17,324 nt of DNA from Candidatus Pacearchaeota archaeon CG10_big_fil_rev_8_21_14_0_10_32_14. Its GTDB lineage: Archaea > Nanobdellota > Nanobdellia > Pacearchaeales > GW2011-AR1. Below, one piece after another: positions 1-6,119 of the stretch. The number at the start of each line of letters is the position of its first letter. Within the stretch, counting starts at the first letter, position 1. The notes beneath the pieces are model-generated. The model saw only the letters and a list, made by a program, of their open reading frames with translations, made no database searches and had not been told where the DNA came from. The stretch spans positions 1 to 17,324 of the forward strand of contig PFCY01000050.1 of NCBI GenBank assembly GCA_002763085.1, given 5' to 3'. The translations under genes were made by a program, and so were the position numbers.

Positions 1-1
1 A

Positions 2-673
2 AGGATGATCATCTCAAGCGATCAATATGATGAATTAAATGATTTAAATGGAAAAGATTATGTTATAATCGAGAAAACAATTCTTGTAAGGAATGTGAAT
101 AATGTTCCATTAAATATAACATTAATCCCTGATGCGAGCGCTGAAGAGTTTATAGAAATGATTGATTCTAATTTTATATTAGAACCTGCAAGCGGAAGTG
201 TCCCTACGGAAAAGAAAGCAAGATTTAATATTAGAATAAAAGATTACGGCGGTTATGATGGAAAGATAAGCGTATTATTTGCGCCGATCGGTGTGGATGA
301 ACCGGGTGTTGCTTTATCATCGGCTATTGTAGTTAATGCTAAGAAAGACGGTGTCAGTGTTGATCCTGATTTAGAGGACGATTCTGAAGATACAGGTAAT
401 GGAGATGATACTCCTATAACTGGAGACGCGATTAGTAGTATCCCTAAAGGAGTTATGATATTAGGAGTTTCAACTTTAATTCTATTGATTGTACTTATAG
501 TGTTGGTTTATATTATGAAAAAGAAGAAGTCAAAACAAAATCAAGATATAAACATCGTAAAGGCAAGTGAAATTAGGAAAGATGAGAGTAAAAAAGAAAT
601 CGAAAAAAAGGAAACTAAGTTAGATAAAAAGGAAGTGAACTATGAAAAGACAAGAAAACCAAAACAAAAATGA
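2..673 (+). CDS. Partial surface protein with C-terminal membrane anchor
   Basis: The frame is open from base 2, so the gene probably begins before the window; the first ATG is at base 5, but the product would then lack a signal peptide, which is odd for what follows. Residues of about 15-115 (counted from that ATG) are beta-rich and Ig/NEW3-like in appearance, then comes an acidic Asp/Glu/Gly/Thr stalk (115-140), one strong membrane helix (about 149-171) and a Lys-rich cytoplasmic tail of about 50 residues (KKKKSK at 172). This is the layout of a type I archaeal surface protein with most of its mass outside. The stop overlaps the start of the next gene by 4 bases (ATGA), so the two are probably cotranslated. 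Specific function unknown; no catalytic motif is seen. Confidence 0.8.
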   Translation, partial: RMIISSDQYDELNDLNGKDYVIIEKTILVRNVNNVPLNITLIPDASAEEFIEMIDSNFILEPASGSVPTEKKARFNIRIKDYGGYDGKISVLFAPIGVDEPGVALSSAIVVNAKKDGVSVDPDLEDDSEDTGNGDDTPITGDAISSIPKGVMILGVSTLILLIVLIVLVYIMKKKKSKQNQDINIVKASEIRKDESKKEIEKKETKLDKKEVNYEKTRKPKQK

Positions 674-3591
674 AAAAAATAATGTTTACGCTTTTAATAG
701 GAATGCTGTTTATAGCATTTGCTGGTAATGTTTCAGCTAACGGAGAAAAAGTAGGCTACATAGCTGTAAATTCTAATTTGCTAAGCAGCAGTGAAGTGGT
801 CATAAGATCTACGTTAATAAGTGAAGGTTATGTTGTTACAATAATTGATGACGCTCAAAGCTTTAATCCGGATATTTATGATTTAATAATTGTTGGTGAG
901 GGTGTTAGAGATGTTTCTGGAAATGTCGATACAAAAAATAAAAAAGTTTTATTCATAAGCAGTTTAGCCGCGCAAAAAGCGGGACTAGCTGTAAGTCAAG
1001 GAAAAAGCAGCACCGCTAACACAATAAAAATAAATAATATCGCTAATGAGATAACAAGCGGTTATACTCTCGGGACTTTAACGGTCTATAATTCAAGAAA
1101 AGAAGTTTATTATTTGAAGACATGTTTTCCCGCTGGGGCCCAAAATCTGGCTTTGAAAAGCAGTTCTTTGTCTGAAAGCGTGATATTAGCCGTCGATAAA
1201 GGCGCTATGCTGATTAATGGGTCATGCACAAGAAGAGATATTAAAATCAATGAAAGAAATTTATTTTTTGGACTTTCGAGAGCCGATTCATGGAATAGTG
1301 ACGCTCGAAATTTATTCTTGAAAAGTGTTGAGTGGACAATTGACGGACGAATAAATAATCAACCTGTCCTTGATGAAGATATTCCAACGCTTGAATGGCA
1401 GAAAAATACGAATTTGACAATCGATTTAAGTCAATATTTTAGTGATCCCGATGGCGATGATCTGGATTATGATATTGCTCAAACTTCAAATAATAATGGA
1501 ATAAGTTTAGTGATAAATAAGCAGACCGGAATGGTAACATTCTCTACGATACCAGATTATGTTGGAGAAGATTGGATTATCTTCAAAGCAATTGATGAAG
1601 GTAATTTGGAAGTTTTGAGTAATCAAGTTACACTTAAAGTTACTGAGATCCCAACTCCACCAAATACTGCGCCAATCATATTGAATGAGGAAGATCTAAA
1701 TATTGAACTGGATGAAGATTTTACTCCGACGACGTTTGATTTGACTTCTTTTGAAAGCGACGGAGAAGACACTGGAGCAAATTTAGTATGGAGTGTAAAA
1801 GATAAGGTCGGAAACTTCAATGTTGAAGTGACGGATGTGACTAATGATGTTTTAACATTCACTTCTATTCCTGACGCAACATGTTTGTCTGGATGTGGAT
1901 TTACTCTTGAATTAAAAGATTCAGGGAATTTGAAAGATGAAGCACATTTTGATGTAGTAATAAATCCATCTAATGCTCCAAATTTAGACGATATTCCAGA
2001 CATAACTGTTTTATCCGGAGCTTTTGTCAAAGTAACTCCATCAGCAACTGATCCAGACACCCCAATTGAGAATTTAACTTTCGCATATACTTATCCACTT
2101 AACGAAACTGGAGAATGGCAAGTGCCTTCAAATACCGTCGGAACATTCACCTCTATAGTCAGAGTAACAGATCCTGAAGGAAACTTTGATGAGGAAGAAG
2201 TTAAAATAGATGTTCTCGATGGGAACACTCCGGTTTTATCTATAGGAAATAAAGTCATAAGAGAAAATGAAGAATTGACTTTTGAAGTGAGCGCGACTGA
2301 TCCTACAAATGATACGATGAATCTATCTGCGACAAATCTTCCAATTGGAGCAACTTTTGAAGATAATACCGGCGGTGTTGGAACATTTTCATGGAAACCA
2401 ACATTCAATCAATCTGGAAATTATCAAGTGACATTCAATGTAAAAGATATAAATAATTACGAAAGCAGCAAGACAATAACAATAAATGTTCTTAATGTTG
2501 AAGCGCCTCCAGTATTCAGCGATGCTAAATTATGTACGCAAATAAGTGATATGCTTGATGTTCAAATAAAAGAACCAGATAATAATGATGATATAAGCAT
2601 TAAAAATGCGATAAATGTTGAAGTTGATTTAAGAAATAAACTTGATACTAAACAAAACGTCGATGTGAAAGCTCACCTCTATAATCGAGACGATGATGAA
2701 AGTGTCGATGATGTGAGCGATTCATTAAATATTGAAAAGAAAAGAAAAGAAACTTCTAAAATGACTTTAAAGATCCCAACTGATGCGGACACTGATAGTA
2801 AATGGGTTGTTTTAGTCATTGCAAACGGTGAAGATAAAGATAATGTTGAATATTGCAATTATGAATATTTATCTATAAATCTTGAAAGAGAGGCTCATGA
2901 TGTCATGATAACTGAAGTTGAAGCTATGCAAAGTATCGCTTCTCCTGGAGAAAAAGTGGAGTTTGGTGTGAGAGTTGAGAATGTTGGTGAAGAAGATGAA
3001 GATGTAACTTTAGAAGTTGTAAATTCAGATTTGAAAGTCAATATAAAAGGCGAAGAATTCGAAGTTGAAAGTTATGGAAATGATGATTCAGCTAATGAGA
3101 AGATAAGTATTGACATTCCTGAAAATATAGAGTCTGGAACGTATGATTTGAGATTCAGAGTATACTTTGATGACGGAGATTCCTATGATGAAGAAACTTA
3201 TCAATTAGTTGTTACAAGTTCGGAGAATAAAAATGATAATGATAATTCAGATAATGGAAATATTTTCATTAATCTGGGGAAGGAAACAATCTCTCTCATG
3301 AAAGAGACGATTGGACTAACATCTTATGAGTCTGGAGATAAAATCCCCGTGGGAACTGAAGAGGGAACAGAAAAAATCCGGCTAGAGAAGAACGCTCCAA
3401 AGGCAGATACGATAAAAGTAATAAAGTCGTATCCATCTTCTCAAGCTGTGAAGAATTCATCGTCGTGGCAATGGAAATTCGATGATGAAACAAAGAATCA
3501 AGTGATGATCATAATTGACATTACACTTGCTCTTGGAATTGTGATTGTTGCAGTTGGAATTGTCATGTATAGACGAAGATTTTTTGATTAG
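670..3591 (+). CDS. Large modular exported surface protein (Ig/cadherin-like domains)
   Basis: A 973-residue protein with a clear signal peptide (residues 1-23, MKKIMFTLLIGML start, cleavage likely after VSA). Residues of about 27-225 form an alpha/beta domain that looks Rossmann- or glutamine-amidotransferase-like (alternating hydrophobic strands, e.g. YDLIIVGEG) without a catalytic triad I can identify. Next come several tandem beta-sandwich modules (about 230-620) with cadherin/PKD-like signatures such as YFSDPDGDDLDYD, SATDPDTP and SATDPTND, then CARDB/NEW3-like modules (about 630-850), an acidic Asn/Asp linker, and a C-terminal membrane helix (about 946-967) followed by RRRFFD. It most likely forms part of the cell envelope or an adhesin. 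The Asp-rich DPDGDD loops suggest calcium binding (inference). The start overlaps the upstream gene by ATGA. Confidence 0.88.
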   Translation: MKKIMFTLLIGMLFIAFAGNVSANGEKVGYIAVNSNLLSSSEVVIRSTLISEGYVVTIIDDAQSFNPDIYDLIIVGEGVRDVSGNVDTKNKKVLFISSLAAQKAGLAVSQGKSSTANTIKINNIANEITSGYTLGTLTVYNSRKEVYYLKTCFPAGAQNLALKSSSLSESVILAVDKGAMLINGSCTRRDIKINERNLFFGLSRADSWNSDARNLFLKSVEWTIDGRINNQPVLDEDIPTLEWQKNTNLTIDLSQYFSDPDGDDLDYDIAQTSNNNGISLVINKQTGMVTFSTIPDYVGEDWIIFKAIDEGNLEVLSNQVTLKVTEIPTPPNTAPIILNEEDLNIELDEDFTPTTFDLTSFESDGEDTGANLVWSVKDKVGNFNVEVTDVTNDVLTFTSIPDATCLSGCGFTLELKDSGNLKDEAHFDVVINPSNAPNLDDIPDITVLSGAFVKVTPSATDPDTPIENLTFAYTYPLNETGEWQVPSNTVGTFTSIVRVTDPEGNFDEEEVKIDVLDGNTPVLSIGNKVIRENEELTFEVSATDPTNDTMNLSATNLPIGATFEDNTGGVGTFSWKPTFNQSGNYQVTFNVKDINNYESSKTITINVLNVEAPPVFSDAKLCTQISDMLDVQIKEPDNNDDISIKNAINVEVDLRNKLDTKQNVDVKAHLYNRDDDESVDDVSDSLNIEKKRKETSKMTLKIPTDADTDSKWVVLVIANGEDKDNVEYCNYEYLSINLEREAHDVMITEVEAMQSIASPGEKVEFGVRVENVGEEDEDVTLEVVNSDLKVNIKGEEFEVESYGNDDSANEKISIDIPENIESGTYDLRFRVYFDDGDSYDEETYQLVVTSSENKNDNDNSDNGNIFINLGKETISLMKETIGLTSYESGDKIPVGTEEGTEKIRLEKNAPKADTIKVIKSYPSSQAVKNSSSWQWKFDDETKNQVMIIIDITLALGIVIVAVGIVMYRRRFFD

Positions 3592-3599
3592 TTTTAAAA
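3592..3599 (+). promoter_or_regulatory. TATA box for the 3622 gene
   Basis: TTTTAAAA immediately after the preceding stop codon is centred 26.5 bp before the ATG at 3622, the spacing expected for a leaderless archaeal transcript. It lies only one base past the end of the large surface-protein gene, so the small gene appears to have its own promoter. Confidence 0.55.
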
Positions 3600-3602
3600 A
3601 CC

Positions 3603-3617
3603 TCTTTTCATTTTTTA
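3603..3617 (+). terminator. T-rich stretch after the surface-protein operon
   Basis: Two T-runs (TTTT and TTTTTT) separated by CA lie 12-25 bases after the stop of the 973-residue gene. Archaeal RNA polymerase terminates on T-tracts without a needed hairpin. The stretch also sits between the TATA box and start codon of the next gene, so its role is uncertain. Confidence 0.3.
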
Positions 3618-3621
3618 AAAT

Positions 3622-3816
3622 ATGGTAGAGGTATACAAGATTTTCTTTATTGACAAAGAGGAATTAATTTGCGAAGATCCAGATATTGATGAAGATGCTC
3701 GCGTTGTTAAGATCGAAAATAAAAAAGGTTCAACTGAAGATGATGGTGACACGGCTTACGACGTTTATCCTTTTGAACATATTAAGAAAATAGTTTTTGT
3801 TGAACGAAAGGAATAA
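3622..3816 (+). CDS. Small acidic hypothetical protein
   Basis: A 64-residue protein of unknown function. It is acidic (many Asp/Glu, e.g. CEDPDIDEDAR and STEDDGDTAYD) with alternating hydrophobic strands at both ends (YKIFFIDKEEL; HIKKIVFVERKE), suggesting a compact cytosolic beta fold. No signal peptide or membrane helix is present. A well-placed TATA box makes it likely to be expressed as a leaderless message from ATG 3622. Its stop lies just two bases from the stop of the convergent RelE-type toxin gene, so the two genes meet tail to tail. Confidence 0.65.
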   Translation: MVEVYKIFFIDKEELICEDPDIDEDARVVKIENKKGSTEDDGDTAYDVYPFEHIKKIVFVERKE

Positions 3817-3818
3817 GA

Positions 3819-4070
3819 TTATCTATCATAAATATTTTTTCGGTGTCCTACTTTTAATATTGTTATTATATCCTTTTCAATGTCAAAAATAACCCTATAA
3901 TCCCCAACTCGCAACCTATAACCTAAATCCCCTTTAAGTTTTTTAATGTCGTGAGAAAAAGGGTCGCTTGAAAATTCATCTATCTTTTTTAGAATTCTAT
4001 TCACTATAGAACTTTCGAGTTTGTTTAAATTATCTAATGCATAATTATCCCAAATTACATTATAAGGCAT
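3819..4070 (-). CDS. relE: RelE/ParE-family toxin
   Basis: An 83-residue protein matching the RelE superfamily in length and pattern: N-terminal strand (YNVIWDNYA), two helices (NLNKLESSIVNRILKKIDEF), then the core YRLRVGDYRVIFDIE and the terminal ILKVGHRKNIYDR. The basic and aromatic residues associated with ribosome-dependent mRNA cleavage are present: Arg52, Arg54, Arg59, His76, Arg77 and Tyr81. Its start shares one base with the antitoxin stop (TAATG), so the pair is translationally coupled, with the antitoxin gene first, as is usual for relBE. In this family the toxin cuts mRNA in the ribosomal A site; that activity here is inferred from the family. Confidence 0.93.
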   Translation of the reverse strand: MPYNVIWDNYALDNLNKLESSIVNRILKKIDEFSSDPFSHDIKKLKGDLGYRLRVGDYRVIFDIEKDIITILKVGHRKNIYDR

Positions 4071-4288
4071 TATAGTCCAAACCTTCTTTTCACTTCTTCA
4101 TGAGAAACAAATTTTCCCCCTCTTACTCTCTTTCTAGCTTCAATAATTTCTTTTTTTGTTTTTTCATTCAATTCTAAATCATCTTCAAGAATTCTTTCGA
4201 TTATATCGTTATAAGTTTCTCTATCCATCAACTTCATTTTATCTAGAGTAGACTTTACTTGATCAGAAATTTGAATTGTTGTTGTCAT
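4070..4288 (-). CDS. relB: RelB/VapB-like antitoxin
   Basis: A 72-residue protein immediately upstream of the toxin in the same transcript. The N-terminus (TTTIQISDQVKSTLDKMK followed by ETYNDIIERIL) looks like a ribbon-helix-helix-type DNA-binding and dimerisation region. The C-terminus (EARKRVRGG and SHEEVKRRFGL) resembles the toxin-wrapping tail of archaeal RelB/VapB-like antitoxins. It is expected to neutralise the RelE toxin and to repress its own promoter. A 7-bp inverted repeat overlapping the TATA element just upstream is a plausible operator. Confidence 0.85.
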   Translation of the reverse strand: MTTTIQISDQVKSTLDKMKLMDRETYNDIIERILEDDLELNEKTKKEIIEARKRVRGGKFVSHEEVKRRFGL

Positions 4289-4297
4289 TTTATAACT

Positions 4298-4317
4298 TCT
4301 TATAGTCTATTATAAGA
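4298..4317. promoter_or_regulatory. Promoter and palindromic operator of the toxin-antitoxin pair
   Basis: A perfect 7-bp inverted repeat, TCTTATA-GTCTAT-TATAAGA. Its right arm contains the minus-strand TATA element (about 4309-4316), centred about 24.5 bp from the antitoxin ATG at 4288. A dimeric antitoxin bound here would block the promoter, fitting autorepression. Further TATAG-type half-sites flank it (e.g. CTATAG at 4320). The operator role is inferred from position. Confidence 0.5.
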
Positions 4318-4363
4318 GGCTATAGTTTATAAAGGTTTTCTTGAAAAAACTTAAATCAAAAAT

Positions 4364-4371
4364 CTTAAATA
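4364..4371 (+). promoter_or_regulatory. TATA box for the SRP RNA
   Basis: CTTAAATA is centred about 25.5 bp before base 4393, where the pairing 5' end of the SRP RNA is predicted. An AT-rich purine stretch precedes it. Confidence 0.6.
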
Positions 4372-4392
4372 CCTGCGACACTGCGTTCTATA

Positions 4393-4680
4393 GACCAGGT
4401 CGGCGGGTTAGCCCTCCGCTATAAAGCAAACGGGCTTCATGGCAGACTGCAAGTAGGTCGGTGATATGTGAGTCAGAGAGTCTTTATGTGGACGTTGACG
4501 CTTTGTCCGTTTCGATCTTGCATATGCGAATTGGGTCAGGTCTTGATCGAAGCAGCCCTAAACATACGACAAGGTGCTTAGCGGGTAGCGAGGCCGAGAA
4601 AACATGAAGGTTGCTTTTTGATGATCTTTGAGCTGGCCTATGGGTCGCTGTAAAATTTCGGTCGATTAAACATACCGGTC
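4393..4680 (+). ncRNA. Archaeal signal recognition particle (7S) RNA
   Basis: About 288 nt, a normal length for archaeal SRP RNA. The termini pair (GACC at 4393-4396 with GGTC at 4677-4680; helix 1). The Alu domain (about 4399-4450) follows the archaeal order of helix 3, GGTTAGCCC loop, the conserved TATAAAGC stretch and helix 4 (CAAACGGGC). The S-domain landmark GGGTCAGG...AGCAGCCC (4533-4558) marks helix 8, the SRP54-binding site. This RNA scaffolds SRP19 and SRP54 for delivery of membrane and exported proteins to the translocon. Oddity: the helix 8 tip is UCUUGAUCGA rather than the usual UCCGGAAGGA, so no GNAR tetraloop forms. Exact ends are inferred from the TATA spacing and end pairing. 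It accounts for most of the otherwise gene-free stretch 4289-4787. Confidence 0.92.
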
Positions 4681-4759
4681 GAAAGTTAAAACTCTTGAAA
4701 CATCTCAGAAGTTCTTGATTTATGAATTAGATGATTTTGAAAAAAATTAATCAAAATTA

Positions 4760-4767
4760 TTATATAG
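4760..4767 (+). promoter_or_regulatory. TATA box for the 4788 gene
   Basis: TTATATAG is centred about 24.5 bp before ATG 4788. It supports the internal ATG as the true start, because the earlier in-frame ATG (4731) lies upstream of this promoter. Confidence 0.6.
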
Positions 4768-4787
4768 TTGTCTTCGTTATTTATTTC

Positions 4788-5378
4788 ATGGCAAGAACTA
4801 AAAAAATTGAGAGGCAAGTTGACGATAAAACAATACTTGACAGATTTGCAGAATCTTTTTGCAACATTGTTGAGAAACATGTAAAATACTTTGTATGTTC
4901 AGGTTTTGTGGTTATTGCACATGGGCGAACACGTGGGACAGAAGATATTGATATGATCATTGAGAAGATTTCGAAAGAAAAATTCATAAAATTACATGAA
5001 GATCTGATTAAAAACAATTTTGTTTGCGTACAGACAGATAATCCGAATTCAATTTATGATGATTATCTTAAAACAAATGTTAGTGTCCGCTATGTCGTAA
5101 AAGATAATGATTTCTTTCCGCCAGAAATGGAAATAAAGTTCGCGAAAGATGAACTTGACGATGAACAAATAAAAACAAGAACAAAACTTCCTTTAACTGG
5201 ACTTGATATTTATTTTTCGTCGATCGAAAGTAATATTGCATTCAAAGAAGAATATCTAAAATCTCAAAAGGATATTGAAGATGCAAAGCATTTGAGAATT
5301 ATATATGAAGGCAAGTTTGACGAGAACAAAATAAATCTTATAAAAAAAGAAATAAAAAAACTACGGTCATTAAAATAA
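4788..5378 (+). CDS. Nucleotidyltransferase-superfamily protein (MNT/AbiEii-like)
   Basis: A 196-residue protein. The core GFVVIAHGRTRGTEDIDMII matches nucleotidyltransferase-fold proteins of the AbiEii/DUF6036-like kind, with the HGR-x-R-x-TEDID variant in place of the GSYA motif and two metal-binding acids in the DID. A likely third acid lies in PEMEIKFAKDE. The rest (LTGLDIYFSSIESNIAFKEEYL...KDIEDAKHLR) is typical of this group. Members often belong to toxin-antitoxin or abortive-infection modules; the reaction here (NMP transfer to RNA or protein) is unproven. I placed the start at ATG 4788 because of the TATA box; a start at 4731 would add 19 hydrophobic residues. The next gene begins one base after this stop, implying a two-gene operon. 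Confidence 0.8.
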   Translation: MARTKKIERQVDDKTILDRFAESFCNIVEKHVKYFVCSGFVVIAHGRTRGTEDIDMIIEKISKEKFIKLHEDLIKNNFVCVQTDNPNSIYDDYLKTNVSVRYVVKDNDFFPPEMEIKFAKDELDDEQIKTRTKLPLTGLDIYFSSIESNIAFKEEYLKSQKDIEDAKHLRIIYEGKFDENKINLIKKEIKKLRSLK

Positions 5379-5379
5379 G

Positions 5380-5586
5380 ATGGAACAAAAAATCATAAGA
5401 GATCAATCGCACGAAGATCAAATAGAAAGATGGGCAATATATGTTCGAGATCATCCTAAGGAATGGAAAGGAAAAGTAAAACCTTTTCTCGACGGACAAA
5501 TAATCATGGCTAGAAGATTTTATAAAAATCTCTCTAAAACTACTGATGGGAAGGAGAAGATTGAGAGGATGTGGGGGAGAAAATGA
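5380..5586 (+). CDS. Small partner of the nucleotidyltransferase (hypothetical)
   Basis: A 68-residue basic protein starting one base after the nucleotidyltransferase stop. The sequence (HEDQIERWAIYVRDHPKEW, then KVKPFLDGQIIMARRFYKNL) looks all-helical, with no membrane segment. Close coupling to the nucleotidyltransferase suggests it is the second member of a toxin-antitoxin-like pair, but I cannot say which partner would be toxic. I do not recognise a named family. There is no clear Shine-Dalgarno sequence in front, so translation may depend on coupling. Confidence 0.7.
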   Translation: MEQKIIRDQSHEDQIERWAIYVRDHPKEWKGKVKPFLDGQIIMARRFYKNLSKTTDGKEKIERMWGRK

Positions 5587-5635
5587 TTTGCGAAATTTTA
5601 AAATTGATTGAAAAAGAAATTCTAGAATATTAATC

Positions 5636-5655
5636 TACGACGCCCTCGTTCGTCT
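5636..5655. repeat. 20-bp direct repeat, copy 1
   Basis: A GC-rich 20-mer starting TACGACGCCC and ending TCGTTCGTCT, in an AT-rich surround. An identical copy lies 113 bp further on at 5749-5768; the match continues imperfectly for about 5 more bases. The 20-mer has internal self-complementarity (ACGA/TCGT and GACG/CGTC) and could fold as a small hairpin. Confidence 0.85.
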
Positions 5656-5670
5656 TGTATACATGAACAT

Positions 5671-5692
5671 TAAAATCGCTGAGGCGATTTTA
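5671..5692. repeat. Perfect inverted repeat (9-bp stem, TGAG loop)
   Basis: TAAAATCGC-TGAG-GCGATTTTA, in the convergent intergenic region between the 5380 gene and the leftward redox operon, between the two 20-mer copies. It may act as an RNA hairpin or transcription stop for either direction; function not established. Confidence 0.6.
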
Positions 5693-5703
5693 GAGAAATG
5701 AGT

Positions 5704-5737
5704 AATTTTTCCACCGAGTAAATCGGATGGAAAAATT
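5704..5737. repeat. Long inverted repeat, possible bidirectional terminator
   Basis: A 10-bp perfect outer stem (AATTTTTCCA with TGGAAAAATT) continues after a single bulged A into a 4-bp inner stem (CCGA/TCGG) with a GTAAA loop. Both strands carry T-runs, so it could terminate transcripts converging from either side. It lies 11 bases beyond the stop of the leftward redox operon. Confidence 0.6.
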
Positions 5738-5747
5738 AAATATAATT

Positions 5748-6119
5748 TTACGACGCCCTCGTTCGTCTCGTGTGAGTTACAGTTGTTGTTTGAGACGGAG
5801 TTGGTGTTGGAGTTGGAGTTGTAACTTGAGGAGTTGAGTCAGGAGTTGTGGTAGTAGATGCAGTTGTCGTTTTTTGAGTATCTTTTGAACCTGAAGAAGT
5901 TGCTCTAGCGGTGTTTGTAATTATTCTTGGACCTCCATTTGAGATATTTACTTTAGAATCATCTTTGATTAGAGCATAAGATGAATTTGTTGTATCTATA
6001 ATTGTTTTATTTGAATTATCCGAGTAGAGAAAATGCCCAAAGGCGATCGTGTTGCCAACTATAAAAAAGAAAGCAAATAGCGCTATACCAATCATAATCC
6101 TTAATTTTTTAAATCTCAT
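5748..6119 (-). CDS. Membrane-anchored Thr/Pro-rich small protein of the redox operon
   Basis: 123 residues. Basic start (MRFKKLR), one hydrophobic helix (about 8-27; signal anchor or uncleaved signal), then a region of about 95 residues rich in Thr, Ser and Pro (TTTASTTTTPDSTP, TPTPTPTPSQTTT) expected to lie outside the cell and perhaps be O-glycosylated. The start overlaps the upstream flavocytochrome stop by ATGA, so it is the last gene of a three-gene operon. The final residues RRTRAS and the stop codon are encoded by copy 2 of the 20-bp repeat, so the present C-terminus may be a consequence of repeat acquisition. It has no heme (CxxCH), Fe-S or DxxTGAT flavinylation motif. Function unknown; a spacer or docking role for the membrane reductase is a guess. 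Confidence 0.7.
   Translation of the reverse strand: MRFKKLRIMIGIALFAFFFIVGNTIAFGHFLYSDNSNKTIIDTTNSSYALIKDDSKVNISNGGPRIITNTARATSSGSKDTQKTTTASTTTTPDSTPQVTTPTPTPTPSQTTTVTHTRRTRAS
5749..5768. repeat. 20-bp direct repeat, copy 2
   Basis: Identical to 5636-5655 over 20 bases. This copy encodes, on the minus strand, the last residues (RRTRAS) and most of the stop codon of the Thr/Pro-rich protein. Confidence 0.85.

Noticed and set aside
1623..2408. Two minus-strand open frames (145 and 105 codons) within the large surface-protein gene
   Set aside because: They lie wholly inside a well-supported plus-strand gene, have low-complexity Ser/Val/Thr composition, and have no promoter or domain pattern.
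4731..4787. 19-codon upstream extension of the nucleotidyltransferase gene, looking like a membrane segment
   Set aside because: It lies upstream of and across the TATA box at 4760-4767; the leaderless start at 4788 is a better fit and the protein is otherwise cytosolic.
4686..5017. Minus-strand open frames opposite the nucleotidyltransferase
   Set aside because: Cys/Ser/Ile-rich text typical of antisense frames; the plus strand has a clear nucleotidyltransferase core and a TATA box.
5583..5633. 16-codon frame overlapping the stop of the 68-residue gene (ATGA)
   Set aside because: Too short and without any recognisable feature; probably chance.
5636..5768. Possible CRISPR-like pair of repeats
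   Set aside because: Only two copies, 93 bp between them, and the interval holds two hairpins rather than a spacer; no cas genes nearby.
5748..6119. Thr/Pro-rich protein as the missing flavinylation substrate
   Set aside because: It has no DxxTGAT-type motif or FMN-binding domain; kept only as an anchored protein of unknown role.
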